A DNA stretch of 10,921 bases from Desulfobacterales bacterium (GCA_030145015.1 JAQYWI010000178.1:1-10921); one strand, 5' to 3'; numbered from the stretch's first letter, positions 1 to 6,968 are shown. Program-made: numbers and translations. The notes: generated by a model not told the origin, from the sequence alone.

Positions 1-428
1 GTTGTCTTCATGCTATTTTCGATGGAGACATCTGTCGCAAATGTAGCATACTTGATAACTGCCCGGTTCGCGCACCCAATCACCGTGCACGCGGTTGTAA
101 ACCTCAAGACACAGTCGGAAATTTTCGGTTAGAAATAACAGCTGGGCTTCGGTTACGAGATCAGATGTATTCAATCCAACAAACTACCGAATGGAAGGAA
201 CAATATAGAATCCGTTCGGGAGTAGAGGCGACGATGTCTGAATTGAAGCGCAGACACGGCATGGGTAAGCTGCGGGTCCGCAGAGCAGCCAAGGTATGCT
301 TTGCAGTCGCCTGTAAAGTAATAGCCTGCAATATAAAGCGATGGGCTAAAGCCCATATGGCTTTTGATAAAGCTTTAAACCGCTTTATATGGTTCGTTTT
401 ACATCGCGCACAGGCCTGTATGGTGTAA
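1..428 (+). CDS. DDE transposase, C-terminal part (IS1182/IS5-like), truncated by window edge
   Basis: The reading frame is open from base 3 to the TAA at 426-428, so the ATG at 165 is internal and the gene began left of the window. A cysteine knuckle (CRKCSILDNC, about 33-68) is followed by the typical transposase end: RSGVEATMSELKRRHGMGKL at about 213-272, then RVRRAAKVCFAVACKVIACN. The Glu in GVEATMSELKR is the expected third acidic residue of a DDE (RNase H-fold) active site. A Cys-rich linker before this block is known from IS1182-type transposases. The protein would cut and join the ends of its own insertion sequence. Only about 141 residues are visible, so it cannot be judged whether the element is intact. 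The tail after KRWAKAH is not a conserved part of the family. Family assignment is by motif only. Confidence 0.82.
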   Translation, partial: CLHAIFDGDICRKCSILDNCPVRAPNHRARGCKPQDTVGNFRLEITAGLRLRDQMYSIQQTTEWKEQYRIRSGVEATMSELKRRHGMGKLRVRRAAKVCFAVACKVIACNIKRWAKAHMAFDKALNRFIWFVLHRAQACMV

Positions 429-598
429 ATATCAACAAATACGCCTTGGTACGCTGACAAACTGCAGCCCGCAATTTTAAATTCATTTGTTGCAAAAAAA
501 AGGGACTTATTTCTCAGGAATCAATATATAAATAACTAAGGGATCGGGGTGTTTTTCCTGTCATGGGGTCGGACATCCAGGTTGCGGCCCCAATTTTT
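429..598. other. Non-coding DNA downstream of the transposase; possible IS right end
   Basis: No credible gene is seen between the transposase stop and the palindromic repeat at 599. The segment is AT-rich. A stretch at about 488-520 (TTTGTTGCAAAAAAAAGGGA) resembles terminal sequence of some insertion sequences, but the left end lies outside the window, so an inverted-repeat match cannot be tested. No target-site duplication could be identified. Confidence 0.35.
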
Positions 599-798
599 CT
601 GGATTCCTGCCTTCCAGACTGTGTCGCAATTGGCAGAAGGCGTGAGCAGTGTTTTCGTCATTCCGGGCTTGACTCGTGGTTCGACAGGCTCACCACCCTG
701 AGCAAACCTGTCGAGAGCCTCGAGGTCGAACGAGTCGAAGGGGAATCCAGTGCTTTTTCATAATATTACGTTACTGGATGCCGGATCAAGTCCGGCAT
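599..798. repeat. Composite intergenic palindromic repeat (one repeat nested in another)
   Basis: CTGGATTCC at 599-607 is the exact reverse complement of GGAATCCAG at 742-750. Within this, CATTCCGGGCTTGACTCG (about 659-676) is separated from GGGGAATCCAG (740-750) by an imperfect palindrome of about 65 bp at 677-740. That palindrome has pairing arms GACAGG...CCTGTC and GTTCGAC...GTCGAAC, and CCTCGAGG at 718-725. A second hairpin, ATGCCGGA (778-785) - TCAAG - TCCGGCAT (791-798), is a perfect 8-bp stem. The pattern is typical of dispersed intergenic repeats. The short frames that cross it are products of the repeat and are not genes. It lies just downstream of the toxin gene, so the last hairpin could also help end that transcript, but it has no T-run. 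Confidence 0.75.
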
Positions 799-825
799 AA
801 AAGGCAGAATTTAGGCACTTTTTGT

Positions 826-1287
826 TCAACCTCGACGATAACGTTGGGCCAAACAGTTCTCATATCCGACAAGGCTTGGAAAATACTTTTTATATATTCC
901 ACGATCCCGGGTTAGGATCGTATCACATTTTGCGGAGGCAAAGCCGCCAATAAAAAAATCGGAAAGAAAATGCGCCTTATAAACCATTTTGTGGCCACAA
1001 CTGGGGCATTTTACTCTACCTTTTCTTGTCAAATATTTCATCCAGCTTTTTGCGGCTGCGGTGACTGCATCAATATCAAGAGATTCAATTTTAACTCGAT
1101 GTTCCTTTAAAAACTCATCAATTTGTTTAGTGCTGCCTTTAAATTGGGGCAACAATTCGCCATAGACCACAGACGGAGAAACCAGCTCTTCTTTTCTGGC
1201 TAAGGCTTCATATAATTTATCCTGGAAATCTCTAAATTCATCCTTCAGGATGTCGAGAAAAATTGTCGTATCGACGCAAACTCTCAA
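826..1287 (-). CDS. vapC: VapC-type PIN-domain toxin (ribonuclease)
   Basis: This 153-residue protein has a PIN domain, the Mg2+-dependent RNase fold of VapC toxins, which cut tRNA or rRNA when not held by their antitoxin. Acidic active-site candidates are D6 (CVDTTIFLD), E44 (VYGELLPQF), D110 (LSDFFIGGFA) and D128 (LTRDRGIYKKYF). The last two blocks match the DFFIG...TRDRGxYxxYF signature common in VapC. A cysteine/histidine insert, CPSCGHKMVYKAH (C94, C97, H99, H106), lies between the central helices and the third acidic residue and looks like a small zinc knuckle. The start codon is TTG at 1287-1285 and shares four bases (TTGA) with the antitoxin stop, so the two genes are translationally coupled. 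Length is slightly above the usual 125-145 residues because of the insert. RNA target unknown. Confidence 0.92.
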   Translation of the reverse strand: MRVCVDTTIFLDILKDEFRDFQDKLYEALARKEELVSPSVVYGELLPQFKGSTKQIDEFLKEHRVKIESLDIDAVTAAAKSWMKYLTRKGRVKCPSCGHKMVYKAHFLSDFFIGGFASAKCDTILTRDRGIYKKYFPSLVGYENCLAQRYRRG

Positions 1288-1505
1288 TTTGCCGGCCCTC
1301 TGATTTCGTCAAGGTATTCCATGGTTGTGGAATCGTCTTTGAATTTTCCACGCCACCTATTTTTAAGCTCTTTAATTGGATCGAAAGTTAGCACGTATTT
1401 GGTTCCCTTTTTAATGATATCCACCTCTGTTCCGGGGACGATCCCCAGCTCTTTTCTAACTTTTACCGGTAAAGTGATTTGATATTTTGCCGTTACTTTG
1501 GACAT
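1284..1505 (-). CDS. AbrB/SpoVT-family antitoxin (VapB-like)
   Basis: A 73-residue protein that should bind and neutralise the adjacent PIN toxin and repress its own promoter. Residues 1-45 (MSKVTAKYQITLPVKVRKEL, then GIVPGTEVDII) form the swapped-hairpin beta-barrel DNA-binding fold of AbrB/MazE proteins. The charged tail (KELKNRWRGKFKDDSTTMEY) is the expected toxin-wrapping segment. I chose the ATG at 1505 because it has GGAGG eight bases upstream; a TTG at 1520 and an ATG at 1511 overlap or crowd that site. The gene is first in a two-gene operon, and its TGA overlaps the toxin TTG. Promoter and putative operators lie at 1525-1575. Confidence 0.93.
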   Translation of the reverse strand: MSKVTAKYQITLPVKVRKELGIVPGTEVDIIKKGTKYVLTFDPIKELKNRWRGKFKDDSTTMEYLDEIRGPAN

Positions 1506-1524
1506 TTGCATAACCTCCAAAATT

Positions 1525-1575
1525 GGTATACCTTTTATTCAAATACAGTATACCCATTGCGGCTTTGGTCGTCAA
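1525..1575 (-). promoter_or_regulatory. Sigma-70 promoter and paired operator-like sites of the toxin-antitoxin operon
   Basis: On the minus strand a -35 TTGACG (1575-1570) and a -10 TATACT (1552-1547) are separated by exactly 17 bases. Each element matches five of six consensus positions. GTATACC occurs at 1526-1532 (as the full palindrome GGTATACC, 1525-1532) and again at 1548-1554, overlapping the -10 box. The copies are 22 bp apart, about two helical turns, so one protein could bind both on the same face. Autorepression by the antitoxin is known for this family; that these are its operators is inferred from position and symmetry. Confidence 0.75.
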
Positions 1576-1621
1576 CCCTTCAAATGATTTAATTGCGGTA
1601 AAATTGGATTCTGAGGACTCA

Positions 1622-2602
1622 TCAATCCGGCCGGTAGGGTTTGCCCAGGGCGGACGGCGCCATCCCTGAAAACATATTCAGCAAAGCCTTCACATGGGCT
1701 TTGCCTTCGGCCCAGATCTGGACGGATTCTTTCTGGGCAATGGACAGGATCAGGAGGGTGAAGATCATCAGCGGGAAGGGTGCCACCTGAAATACCTGGG
1801 CCGGCACCGAAGGCAGCCACCCCTGAAGATAGATGCCGATAACCTGCAAAAACGAGAAAAGATAGGCCCCGATCGCTGCCCGCGCAGGATTCCAACCGCC
1901 AAAAATAACGAGGGCCAGGGCGATCCAGCCCGTCCCTTCTGCGCCCTGGGGGCGTCCCCAGCCGGGTTTTGTGGCAAGGGAAAATGTGGCGCCGGCCAGT
2001 CCGACAAGCAAACCGCCGCAGACGGCATAGAATAACTGCAGTTTTTCAGGACTGATTCCCCGGGCATAGGAAGCCCTGGGGTGTTCGCCAACCGATCGAA
2101 GCTTGAGACCATATGGTGTGCGGTAAAGATACCACCAGCATAGAAAGATCAGCAGCAGGCTGAAGTAAACCGGTAAATTGTGGTGAAAAAAGACTTCGCC
2201 TAAAAAGGGTATCTTATCCAGCAGCGGCAGGGAAAGTGGTGTCACTTGAGGGCCCTGTATCCGTGAATAAGGATTACCGATAAAATACGCCAGATCCCGC
2301 CCCATCAGCGTTAAAACAAACCCCACCGCCACCTGATTCTGCCCCAGGAAAATACTGAATACCGCCACAATCAATGACATCAGCGCCCCGACAAGCGCGC
2401 CGCCTATAAAGCCGGCCAAAACGTTGTTGGTCTCAAATGCGATGGCAAATGCTGCCATTGCGCTCAATAAGATAGAGCCGTCCAGAGAAAGATTGATGAG
2501 CCCGGCTTTCTCCGTGATGGTCTCACCCAGAGCGGCGAACACAATCGGTGTCGCTCCGGCAACAACCCCGGCAAATAAGATGGTGATGTCTAATTCTGTC
2601 AT
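1622..2602 (-). CDS. ABC transporter permease, BMP/nucleoside importer type (YufQ/NupQ-like)
   Basis: The second inner-membrane permease of the importer, 326 residues, with about eight to ten hydrophobic segments. Family motifs are TEKAGLINLSLDG near residues 30-42 and a cytoplasmic loop TPYGLKLRSVGEHPRAS (162-178) that should contact the ATPase. It pairs with the permease encoded just upstream to form the channel. The ATG at 2602 was chosen because it forms an ATGA overlap with the upstream stop, giving translational coupling, and the TM segment starts soon after (MTELDITILFAG). A longer frame to 2650 only adds residues encoded by a tandem repeat. No Shine-Dalgarno is seen, consistent with coupling. 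The gene ends with tandem TGA codons, and no clear terminator follows before the toxin-antitoxin promoter. Substrate class is inferred from the family. Confidence 0.93.
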   Translation of the reverse strand: MTELDITILFAGVVAGATPIVFAALGETITEKAGLINLSLDGSILLSAMAAFAIAFETNNVLAGFIGGALVGALMSLIVAVFSIFLGQNQVAVGFVLTLMGRDLAYFIGNPYSRIQGPQVTPLSLPLLDKIPFLGEVFFHHNLPVYFSLLLIFLCWWYLYRTPYGLKLRSVGEHPRASYARGISPEKLQLFYAVCGGLLVGLAGATFSLATKPGWGRPQGAEGTGWIALALVIFGGWNPARAAIGAYLFSFLQVIGIYLQGWLPSVPAQVFQVAPFPLMIFTLLILSIAQKESVQIWAEGKAHVKALLNMFSGMAPSALGKPYRPD

Positions 2603-2629
2603 CTGTCTTCTGTTCTCTGTCCGCTGTCT
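2595..2629. repeat. Degenerate 7-nt tandem repeat (TCTGTCN) at the permease-permease junction
   Basis: Five units in strict 7-nt register on the plus strand: TCTGTCA, TCTGTCT, TCTGTTC, TCTGTCC and GCTGTCT, with a weaker sixth (TGCGTCC) to 2636. The array encodes the last residues of the upstream permease (about TQDSGQRTEDR) and contains the ATGA start/stop overlap of the two genes. Confidence 0.8.
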
Positions 2630-3675
2630 TGCGTCCATCGCTTGCGCCACCCATGAATGCCGAGGGTAGCCAGCACCAGGGCTCCCTGAATCACACCGCT
2701 TAAAGAAGAGTCCAGTTGAAGCACCATCGGCAGCTGGATGCTGCCGACATTCAGACAGGCGAAAAATAAAGCCACCAGCGGTGCCAGCCAGACATTGTAA
2801 TTGGAAAGCATCGCAACCAGTAGGGCCAGGTAGCCGTAATTGCTGGATATGGCCGGAAGCAGGCGGTGGTAAACACCAGTGACCTGAAGGCTTCCGGCGA
2901 TACCGGCAAACCCTCCGGCAAAAACCATGGCAATCACCATATTCCGGCCCGTTTTCAGTCCAAACAAATAGGCTGCTGACGGATTACTTCCAATCGCTTT
3001 TAAATTCAAACCGATTTTAGTATAGCGCAAGATCAAAGCAGTTAAAATCAGCGAAATAAATACCATGGCCAGTGCCGAAAACGATAACCTGAGGGACGCT
3101 AACTGGGATAGCCACAACTGCGGCGGAAACACCTCCGTGCCACTCATCGATGCCACGCCCGGCCGCTTCCAGGGGCCGAAGATGAGCCACAGAATAATTC
3201 CCTGGGCCACAAAATTGAGTCCGAGACCGGCAAAAATTTCATTAACACCGCCCTTTGTCTTTAGAAAACCGGCAATCAAGGCCCACAGTGAGCCTCCGAT
3301 TAATCCGGCAACAATCGATAAATAAATAATTGTTGTAGGCATCTGACTTTCAAGCCCTAAACGCAGAACGGCAGTAGAAAAAATAGCCCCCATCATGACC
3401 TGCCCTTCGATGCCGATGTTCCACAGGCCAATTCGAAAGGTAAACAGCAGACCGCAGGCGCATAATGTAAGGGGTATCCAGGCTTTTATGACATGCGCAA
3501 ACTTAAGCCAGGAACCCAGCGATCCTTTAAAAATATGATAATAGGCTGCCAGCGGCGGGGCTCCGGCGACGAGAAGAACCAGAGAGGTGAAAATAAACAC
3601 GGCAACCACAGTCACCAGAAAACTGCGAGATTGCCTCGTCAAATATTCAAATCTGTTCGTAAGAGGTGTTTCCAT
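2599..3675 (-). CDS. ABC transporter permease, BMP/nucleoside importer type (YufP/NupP-like)
   Basis: The first permease of the importer, 358 residues, strongly hydrophobic. The family signature NIGIEGQ is at residues 86-92 (RIGLWNIGIEGQVMMGA). The ATPase-contact loop AIGSNPSAAYLFGLKTG is at about 227-243. Gly-rich helices near 252-262 are typical of the branched-chain/ribose permease superfamily. It should form a heterodimer with the permease encoded directly downstream, with which it shares an ATGA overlap. The polar tail WTQDSGQRTEDR is encoded by a 7-nt tandem repeat and is unlikely to be a conserved part of the protein. The ATG at 3675 has no strong Shine-Dalgarno. It is separated from the upstream ATPase gene by 253 bp, wide for an operon and filled by an inverted repeat. 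Confidence 0.93.
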   Translation of the reverse strand: METPLTNRFEYLTRQSRSFLVTVVAVFIFTSLVLLVAGAPPLAAYYHIFKGSLGSWLKFAHVIKAWIPLTLCACGLLFTFRIGLWNIGIEGQVMMGAIFSTAVLRLGLESQMPTTIIYLSIVAGLIGGSLWALIAGFLKTKGGVNEIFAGLGLNFVAQGIILWLIFGPWKRPGVASMSGTEVFPPQLWLSQLASLRLSFSALAMVFISLILTALILRYTKIGLNLKAIGSNPSAAYLFGLKTGRNMVIAMVFAGGFAGIAGSLQVTGVYHRLLPAISSNYGYLALLVAMLSNYNVWLAPLVALFFACLNVGSIQLPMVLQLDSSLSGVIQGALVLATLGIHGWRKRWTQDSGQRTEDR

Positions 3676-3720
3676 AGGTAACTGAGAAGACTTCTACTTT
3701 TTTGCTCGGGCACTCGGCAA

Positions 3721-3861
3721 ATTCGAAACTCGAATATCGAAATTCGAAACAATACATAAATTCAAAATCCTAATGTTCAAAACAACCGCAAAATACATGT
3801 TTCGAATTTTGGTATTTGGTCATTCGGATTTGTTTCGTGCTTCGGATTTCGGATTTCGTAT
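3721..3861. repeat. Long imperfect inverted repeat whose arms are 7-nt tandem repeats
   Basis: The left arm begins with four heptads, ATTCGAA, ACTCGAA, TATCGAA and ATTCGAA (3721-3748). The right arm ends with TTCGTGC, TTCGGAT, TTCGGAT and TTCGTAT (3834-3861). Aligning 3721-3768 with the reverse complement of 3814-3861, about 31 of 48 positions match without gaps, so the transcript could fold into a long interrupted hairpin. It lies between the ATPase and first permease genes of one operon. No open frame of note crosses it. Confidence 0.78.
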
Positions 3862-3867
3862 TTATGG

Positions 3868-3899
3868 ATGTTAATCGTATATAAGAAAAATATTAACAT
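3868..3899 (-). other. Stem-loop just after the ABC ATPase gene
   Basis: ATGTTAAT (3868-3875) and ATTAACAT (3892-3899) are perfect 8-bp arms around a 16-nt loop, about 30 bases past the ATPase stop codon. The stem is AT-rich and no T-run follows on the minus strand, so it is not a standard terminator. It might protect a 3' RNA end or be incidental. Confidence 0.45.
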
Positions 3900-3928
3900 G
3901 AAGTAATGAAATAAAGGAAAATGTATGA

Positions 3929-5389
3929 TCAAATTTTCCCGGCAATAGCGCGTCCCAGTTCGTGGCCATCCGTGTTTGACGATTCAACCTCTTTGATGAT
4001 TTGGCCGTTAAAAAAAACCAGCACGCGATCGGCAACCATCAAAATCTCATCCAGTTCCGGTGAGGAAAAAACGATGCTGGTCTTTTGGCCGCAGTATGTG
4101 TGCAAATGCTGCCAGACCCAGTTGACAGATTCAATATCCAGTCCGCGGGTGGGGTTTTCAAGAAGCAGTAATTGCGGATCAGCGGGAAGAAAAGACAATA
4201 AAAGCCGCTGCTGGTTGCCTCCTGACAGCTCTTCTACCGCAGAGGCCGGTTGGCCTTTAATTTGAAATTTATCAATACGCTGTTGCGCCAGCCGAAATGC
4301 ATCCTGCCATCGGACCACAAAATTGCCCTGACTGTCCTGCAGGGCAAAATGTTCGGTGATATTCAACCCCGTTATCAAACCCTCTTCAAGGCGCGAGGCC
4401 GGAAGAAAGGTAACCCCATTGCGCCTGAACGTGTGGTGGTCCTGTTTGCTCATGTCACGTCCCCGCAATCGGACGGACCCGCTCCTGGCCTGCTTTAAAC
4501 CTCCGGCAATTCGCAGAAAAACGCCCTGGCCGCTGCCTTCAAGACCCGCCAGACCCACAACTTCCGCCTCGCGAATAACCACATCACAAGCCTTAAGCCC
4601 GGTGCGTCCGCCGCTGCCGGAAATGTTCTTCATCGTCAGAACATCTTTTCCGGGAGTTTCCGAACAGCGCGGCGGGAAAACAGGTGGAGCGCCAAACATC
4701 ATTTCGAGAAGCGTCCGGGATTCAAAGGGTTGATCCATCTCCCCGGTGACCTTGCCATGGCGCAAAACCGTTACCGTGTCACAAAGCGCTTCGACATCTT
4801 CCAGTTTATGAGAAACCAGAATAAGGCTTTTGCCGTCGGCCGCCAATTTTTTTAGGGCATCAAAAAGGATCTCTTTCTGGGTACTGGAAATGCCCGTGGT
4901 CGGTTCATCCAAAATCAACACCTGAATTCCCAGCGCCATTAATCGGAGAATTTCCAGTTGTTGGCGTTCACCGATGGTCAGCGTTTTTAGAGCAGCATCC
5001 GGCGCCAAATCAAAATGCAGTGCTTCGGCAAGTGAATTAAAGCTTTTTTTGAAATTATTCTTCTTCGGGCGCAGGCCATCGGTTTGACCCAGCATAAAAT
5101 TGTCCAGCACGGTCAGTAACGGGAAATCTAGCGGGTCCTGATACAGCATGCCGATGCCCAGCTTCGCGGCCTGGGCCGGACGGCGGTAATCGACGGCAGA
5201 TCCCTCTACAAGAATTGAACCCCGCGTCTGCTGACTGAATCCAGCCAGGATTTTCATCAGCGTGCTCTTACCGGCACCGTTCTCACCGAGGATTCCGTGA
5301 ATCTGTCCGGGAGTGACTTTTAAGTTGATCCCGTTGTTGGCTTTTACGGGTCCGTAATATTTGTGGATGTCCTGAAGCTCAATTTGCAT
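3929..5389 (-). CDS. ABC transporter ATP-binding protein with two ATPase domains, BMP/nucleoside type (YufO/NupO-like)
   Basis: A 486-residue tandem ATPase that powers the importer from the cytoplasmic side. Domain 1 is complete: Walker A GENGAGKS (35-42), signature region LTIGERQQLEI (137-147), Walker B VLILDEPT (157-164) and switch H194 (LVSHKLED). Domain 2 is degenerate: its Walker A is GLEGSGQ (282-288) without the lysine. Its LSGGN signature is intact (388-392). Walker B reads LLLLENPTRGLD with N412 where the catalytic Glu should be, and S443 replaces the switch His (FSSPELDE). One active and one degenerate site is usual in this family of sugar/nucleoside ATPases. It is the second gene of the operon, 198 bp after the binding-protein gene with a terminator-like hairpin in the gap. 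The ATG at 5389 lacks a strong Shine-Dalgarno. Confidence 0.95.
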   Translation of the reverse strand: MQIELQDIHKYYGPVKANNGINLKVTPGQIHGILGENGAGKSTLMKILAGFSQQTRGSILVEGSAVDYRRPAQAAKLGIGMLYQDPLDFPLLTVLDNFMLGQTDGLRPKKNNFKKSFNSLAEALHFDLAPDAALKTLTIGERQQLEILRLMALGIQVLILDEPTTGISSTQKEILFDALKKLAADGKSLILVSHKLEDVEALCDTVTVLRHGKVTGEMDQPFESRTLLEMMFGAPPVFPPRCSETPGKDVLTMKNISGSGGRTGLKACDVVIREAEVVGLAGLEGSGQGVFLRIAGGLKQARSGSVRLRGRDMSKQDHHTFRRNGVTFLPASRLEEGLITGLNITEHFALQDSQGNFVVRWQDAFRLAQQRIDKFQIKGQPASAVEELSGGNQQRLLLSFLPADPQLLLLENPTRGLDIESVNWVWQHLHTYCGQKTSIVFSSPELDEILMVADRVLVFFNGQIIKEVESSNTDGHELGRAIAGKI

Positions 5390-5474
5390 GATAAATGGGT
5401 GTCTTCAATGTAAATTAGCGTGTTGAACTTAAATAGACTTATTCGATCTAAAAAGTAAACAGGTTTTCGAAACA

Positions 5475-5514
5475 ATGGAGTGCTGAAGTTATGGAGGAAT
5501 GGCGTATTGAAAAA
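5475..5514. repeat. Degenerate 8-nt tandem repeat between binding-protein and ATPase genes
   Basis: Five units in 8-nt register: ATGGAGTG, CTGAAGTT, ATGGAGGA, ATGGCGTA and TTGAAAAA. Matches between units are partial. The last unit runs into the A-rich strand that forms the T-tract of the neighbouring terminator. Confidence 0.5.
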
Positions 5515-5551
5515 CGAAAAGTGCAGGAGGCTTCCAGCGTGCCTCCTGCAC
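5508..5551 (-). terminator. Intrinsic terminator/attenuator after the binding-protein gene
   Basis: A perfect 11-bp GC-rich stem, GTGCAGGAGGC (5521-5531) and GCCTCCTGCAC (5541-5551), encloses a 9-nt loop. On the minus strand it is followed by TTTTCGTTTTT. It starts 37 bases past the binding-protein stop. Position inside the operon suggests partial termination, so that binding protein is made in excess over the membrane complex, a common arrangement for ABC importers. On the plus strand no T-run follows. Confidence 0.85.
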
Positions 5552-5587
5552 CTTAAGTATTTAATCATCAATTTTCTGGATCGAGCA

Positions 5588-6781
5588 TTATTTTGCAGAG
5601 CTCTGCCCGTCAATACCCTGCAGCAATTGTTCCATGTACCAGACCTGTTCATCGTTTGCGGTCTGTCCGGATTTAATAAAGACGCTGCCGTCTTGATAAT
5701 TCAGGGGGCCTTTAAAGAGGTTGATCTTGCCTGAACCGAGCGCCTTGATAAAGCCGTCCAATTCTTTTTTAGCGGAGGCCGACAGCGCAGAACCGGCCAG
5801 AAATCCGACGGTACTCGTATCGGGATTATTGATATCTTTCCAGTCCGGTCCCAGCCAAATCCATTTGGATTTCCATTTACCACCAAAAGAGGCCTTTATA
5901 AAGTCCACATAGCTCGGTCCCCAGTTAAAGTAGGGCACGCCCAGGCACACATCGGAAGCGCCTTCACAGGCGCCGATGTAATCATAGGGGATGGCCCAAA
6001 CGGCTTTGCCTTCCTGCTTTTTCTGTTTGGCCACCACAACCCCTTCTGTGGTGTCAATACCGGAGATGACCACATCATAGCCGGTATTAAAGAAGTTCTG
6101 GGCTACCTGGGTCGGATCCGCCGTCACCCCCGGAATGTTAAACCAGAAGCCGATCCAGGTTACCTGAAATTTCAATGCCTTGGGATCTTTCTTAAGCACG
6201 TTTTCCCAGGCATATTTTGCTCCCAGGTAAGCACTGGCAACCAGACGACGGGTTTCTTCGTTGATAAGCGGTCCCAGATAGCCTATTTTTCCGGTTTTAG
6301 TGGTGAGTGCGGCCGCAAAACCCGCCATCATTTTGCCGTATTCCATGCGTCCCATTAAATTGCTCAGATTCTTCGGGGCCTTGCCGGTCAGCACGTCGTC
6401 GCCGGAAATATGAATAAAGTGAATATTCGGATGCATTGCCGCTGCTTCGCGGGTTCCGTCTTTCATATCATCGGAATTGGCAATGATCAGTTTTGCCCCC
6501 TTTTCCACCATGTCGTCAACCAGCTGCGGAATGGTGACACCGGGACGATCGGCCGGGTTGACCTTATCTATGTAAATCATTTTGGTGCCCGGAACCATCT
6601 TCTCGACATATTTACCGCCCTCAAAATGAGCCTGGCTCCAGCCGTGGTCATTATAAGGGCCAACAAGAAGCAACCCGAAAATATGGGTCTTTTCGGCTGC
6701 CAAAACCGAACCACTTGTCGCGAATATGAAGGCGAAAACGAGACAAATGATTGCGAATCCACAAATCCTTTTTTTCATCAT
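5588..6781 (-). CDS. BMP-family (PnrA-like) ABC transporter substrate-binding protein
   Basis: A 397-residue periplasmic binding protein that should capture a nucleoside or related ligand and hand it to the two permeases. Residues 1-28 are a Sec signal peptide (MMKKRICGFAIICLVFAF...) with a likely cut in SVLA-AEK; no lipobox follows, so it should be soluble in the periplasm. BMP-family blocks are LLVGPYNDHGWSQAHFEGG (38-56), LIIANSDDMKDG (98-109), NLMGRMEYGKMMAGF (141-155), GKIGYLGPL (164-172), VVISGIDTTEGVV (237-249) and a C-terminal YQDGSVFIKSG (362-372). C272 and C279 could form a disulfide. The start at 6781 has GGAGG seven bases upstream. It is the first gene of the operon, preceded by a leader of about 180 nt with possible alternative folds. 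Relatives bind purine nucleosides or, in some cases, other ligands (autoinducer, sugars), so the substrate is inferred. Confidence 0.94.
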   Translation of the reverse strand: MMKKRICGFAIICLVFAFIFATSGSVLAAEKTHIFGLLLVGPYNDHGWSQAHFEGGKYVEKMVPGTKMIYIDKVNPADRPGVTIPQLVDDMVEKGAKLIIANSDDMKDGTREAAAMHPNIHFIHISGDDVLTGKAPKNLSNLMGRMEYGKMMAGFAAALTTKTGKIGYLGPLINEETRRLVASAYLGAKYAWENVLKKDPKALKFQVTWIGFWFNIPGVTADPTQVAQNFFNTGYDVVISGIDTTEGVVVAKQKKQEGKAVWAIPYDYIGACEGASDVCLGVPYFNWGPSYVDFIKASFGGKWKSKWIWLGPDWKDINNPDTSTVGFLAGSALSASAKKELDGFIKALGSGKINLFKGPLNYQDGSVFIKSGQTANDEQVWYMEQLLQGIDGQSSAK

Positions 6782-6819
6782 GGCTTTTCCTCCTTAGTCA
6801 ATTGAGATGAGAAAGGCTC

Positions 6820-6959
6820 TATTATTATTGGCGGGATAACTGATATAATTCCTTAAAGATACAATCTTGTGAAACCAATGGGATCCTGCTCCGAATGTTC
6901 GCCCATCCCGTGTTAGATAAGAATAATAATAATATAAATAGTCTGAAGAGGATCACAAG
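6820..6959 (-). promoter_or_regulatory. 5' leader RNA of the importer operon with mutually exclusive pairings
   Basis: Two structures compete in the minus-strand transcript. Structure A is CTTGTGA/TCACAAG (arms 6953-6959 and 6866-6872, perfect 7 bp) enclosing GGGAT/ATCCC (6905-6909 with 6880-6884). Structure B is CGGGAT/ATCCCG (6905-6910 with 6832-6837), extended by a 10-bp A/U helix (6922-6931 with 6820-6829). The two share the 6905-6909 strand and would otherwise be pseudoknotted, so they exclude each other. B ends about 25 nt before the Shine-Dalgarno at 6789-6795. No match to the purine riboswitch consensus was recognised. A switch function is inferred. Confidence 0.4.
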
Positions 6960-6968
6960 GACTGTGTC

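Noticed and set aside
563..915. Two plus-strand frames of 66 and 79 codons
   Set aside because: They are translations of the composite palindromic repeat and of the antisense of the toxin gene end; no ribosome site and no protein-like composition.
1768..2112. Long frames on both strands across the permease genes (also near 1572-1895, 1694-2035)
   Set aside because: They are antisense or shifted shadows of the second permease, which has clear family motifs in its own frame.
6781..6962. Classic purine riboswitch upstream of the nucleoside-type importer
   Set aside because: The conserved loop and junction sequences of that class were not recognised in the minus-strand leader.
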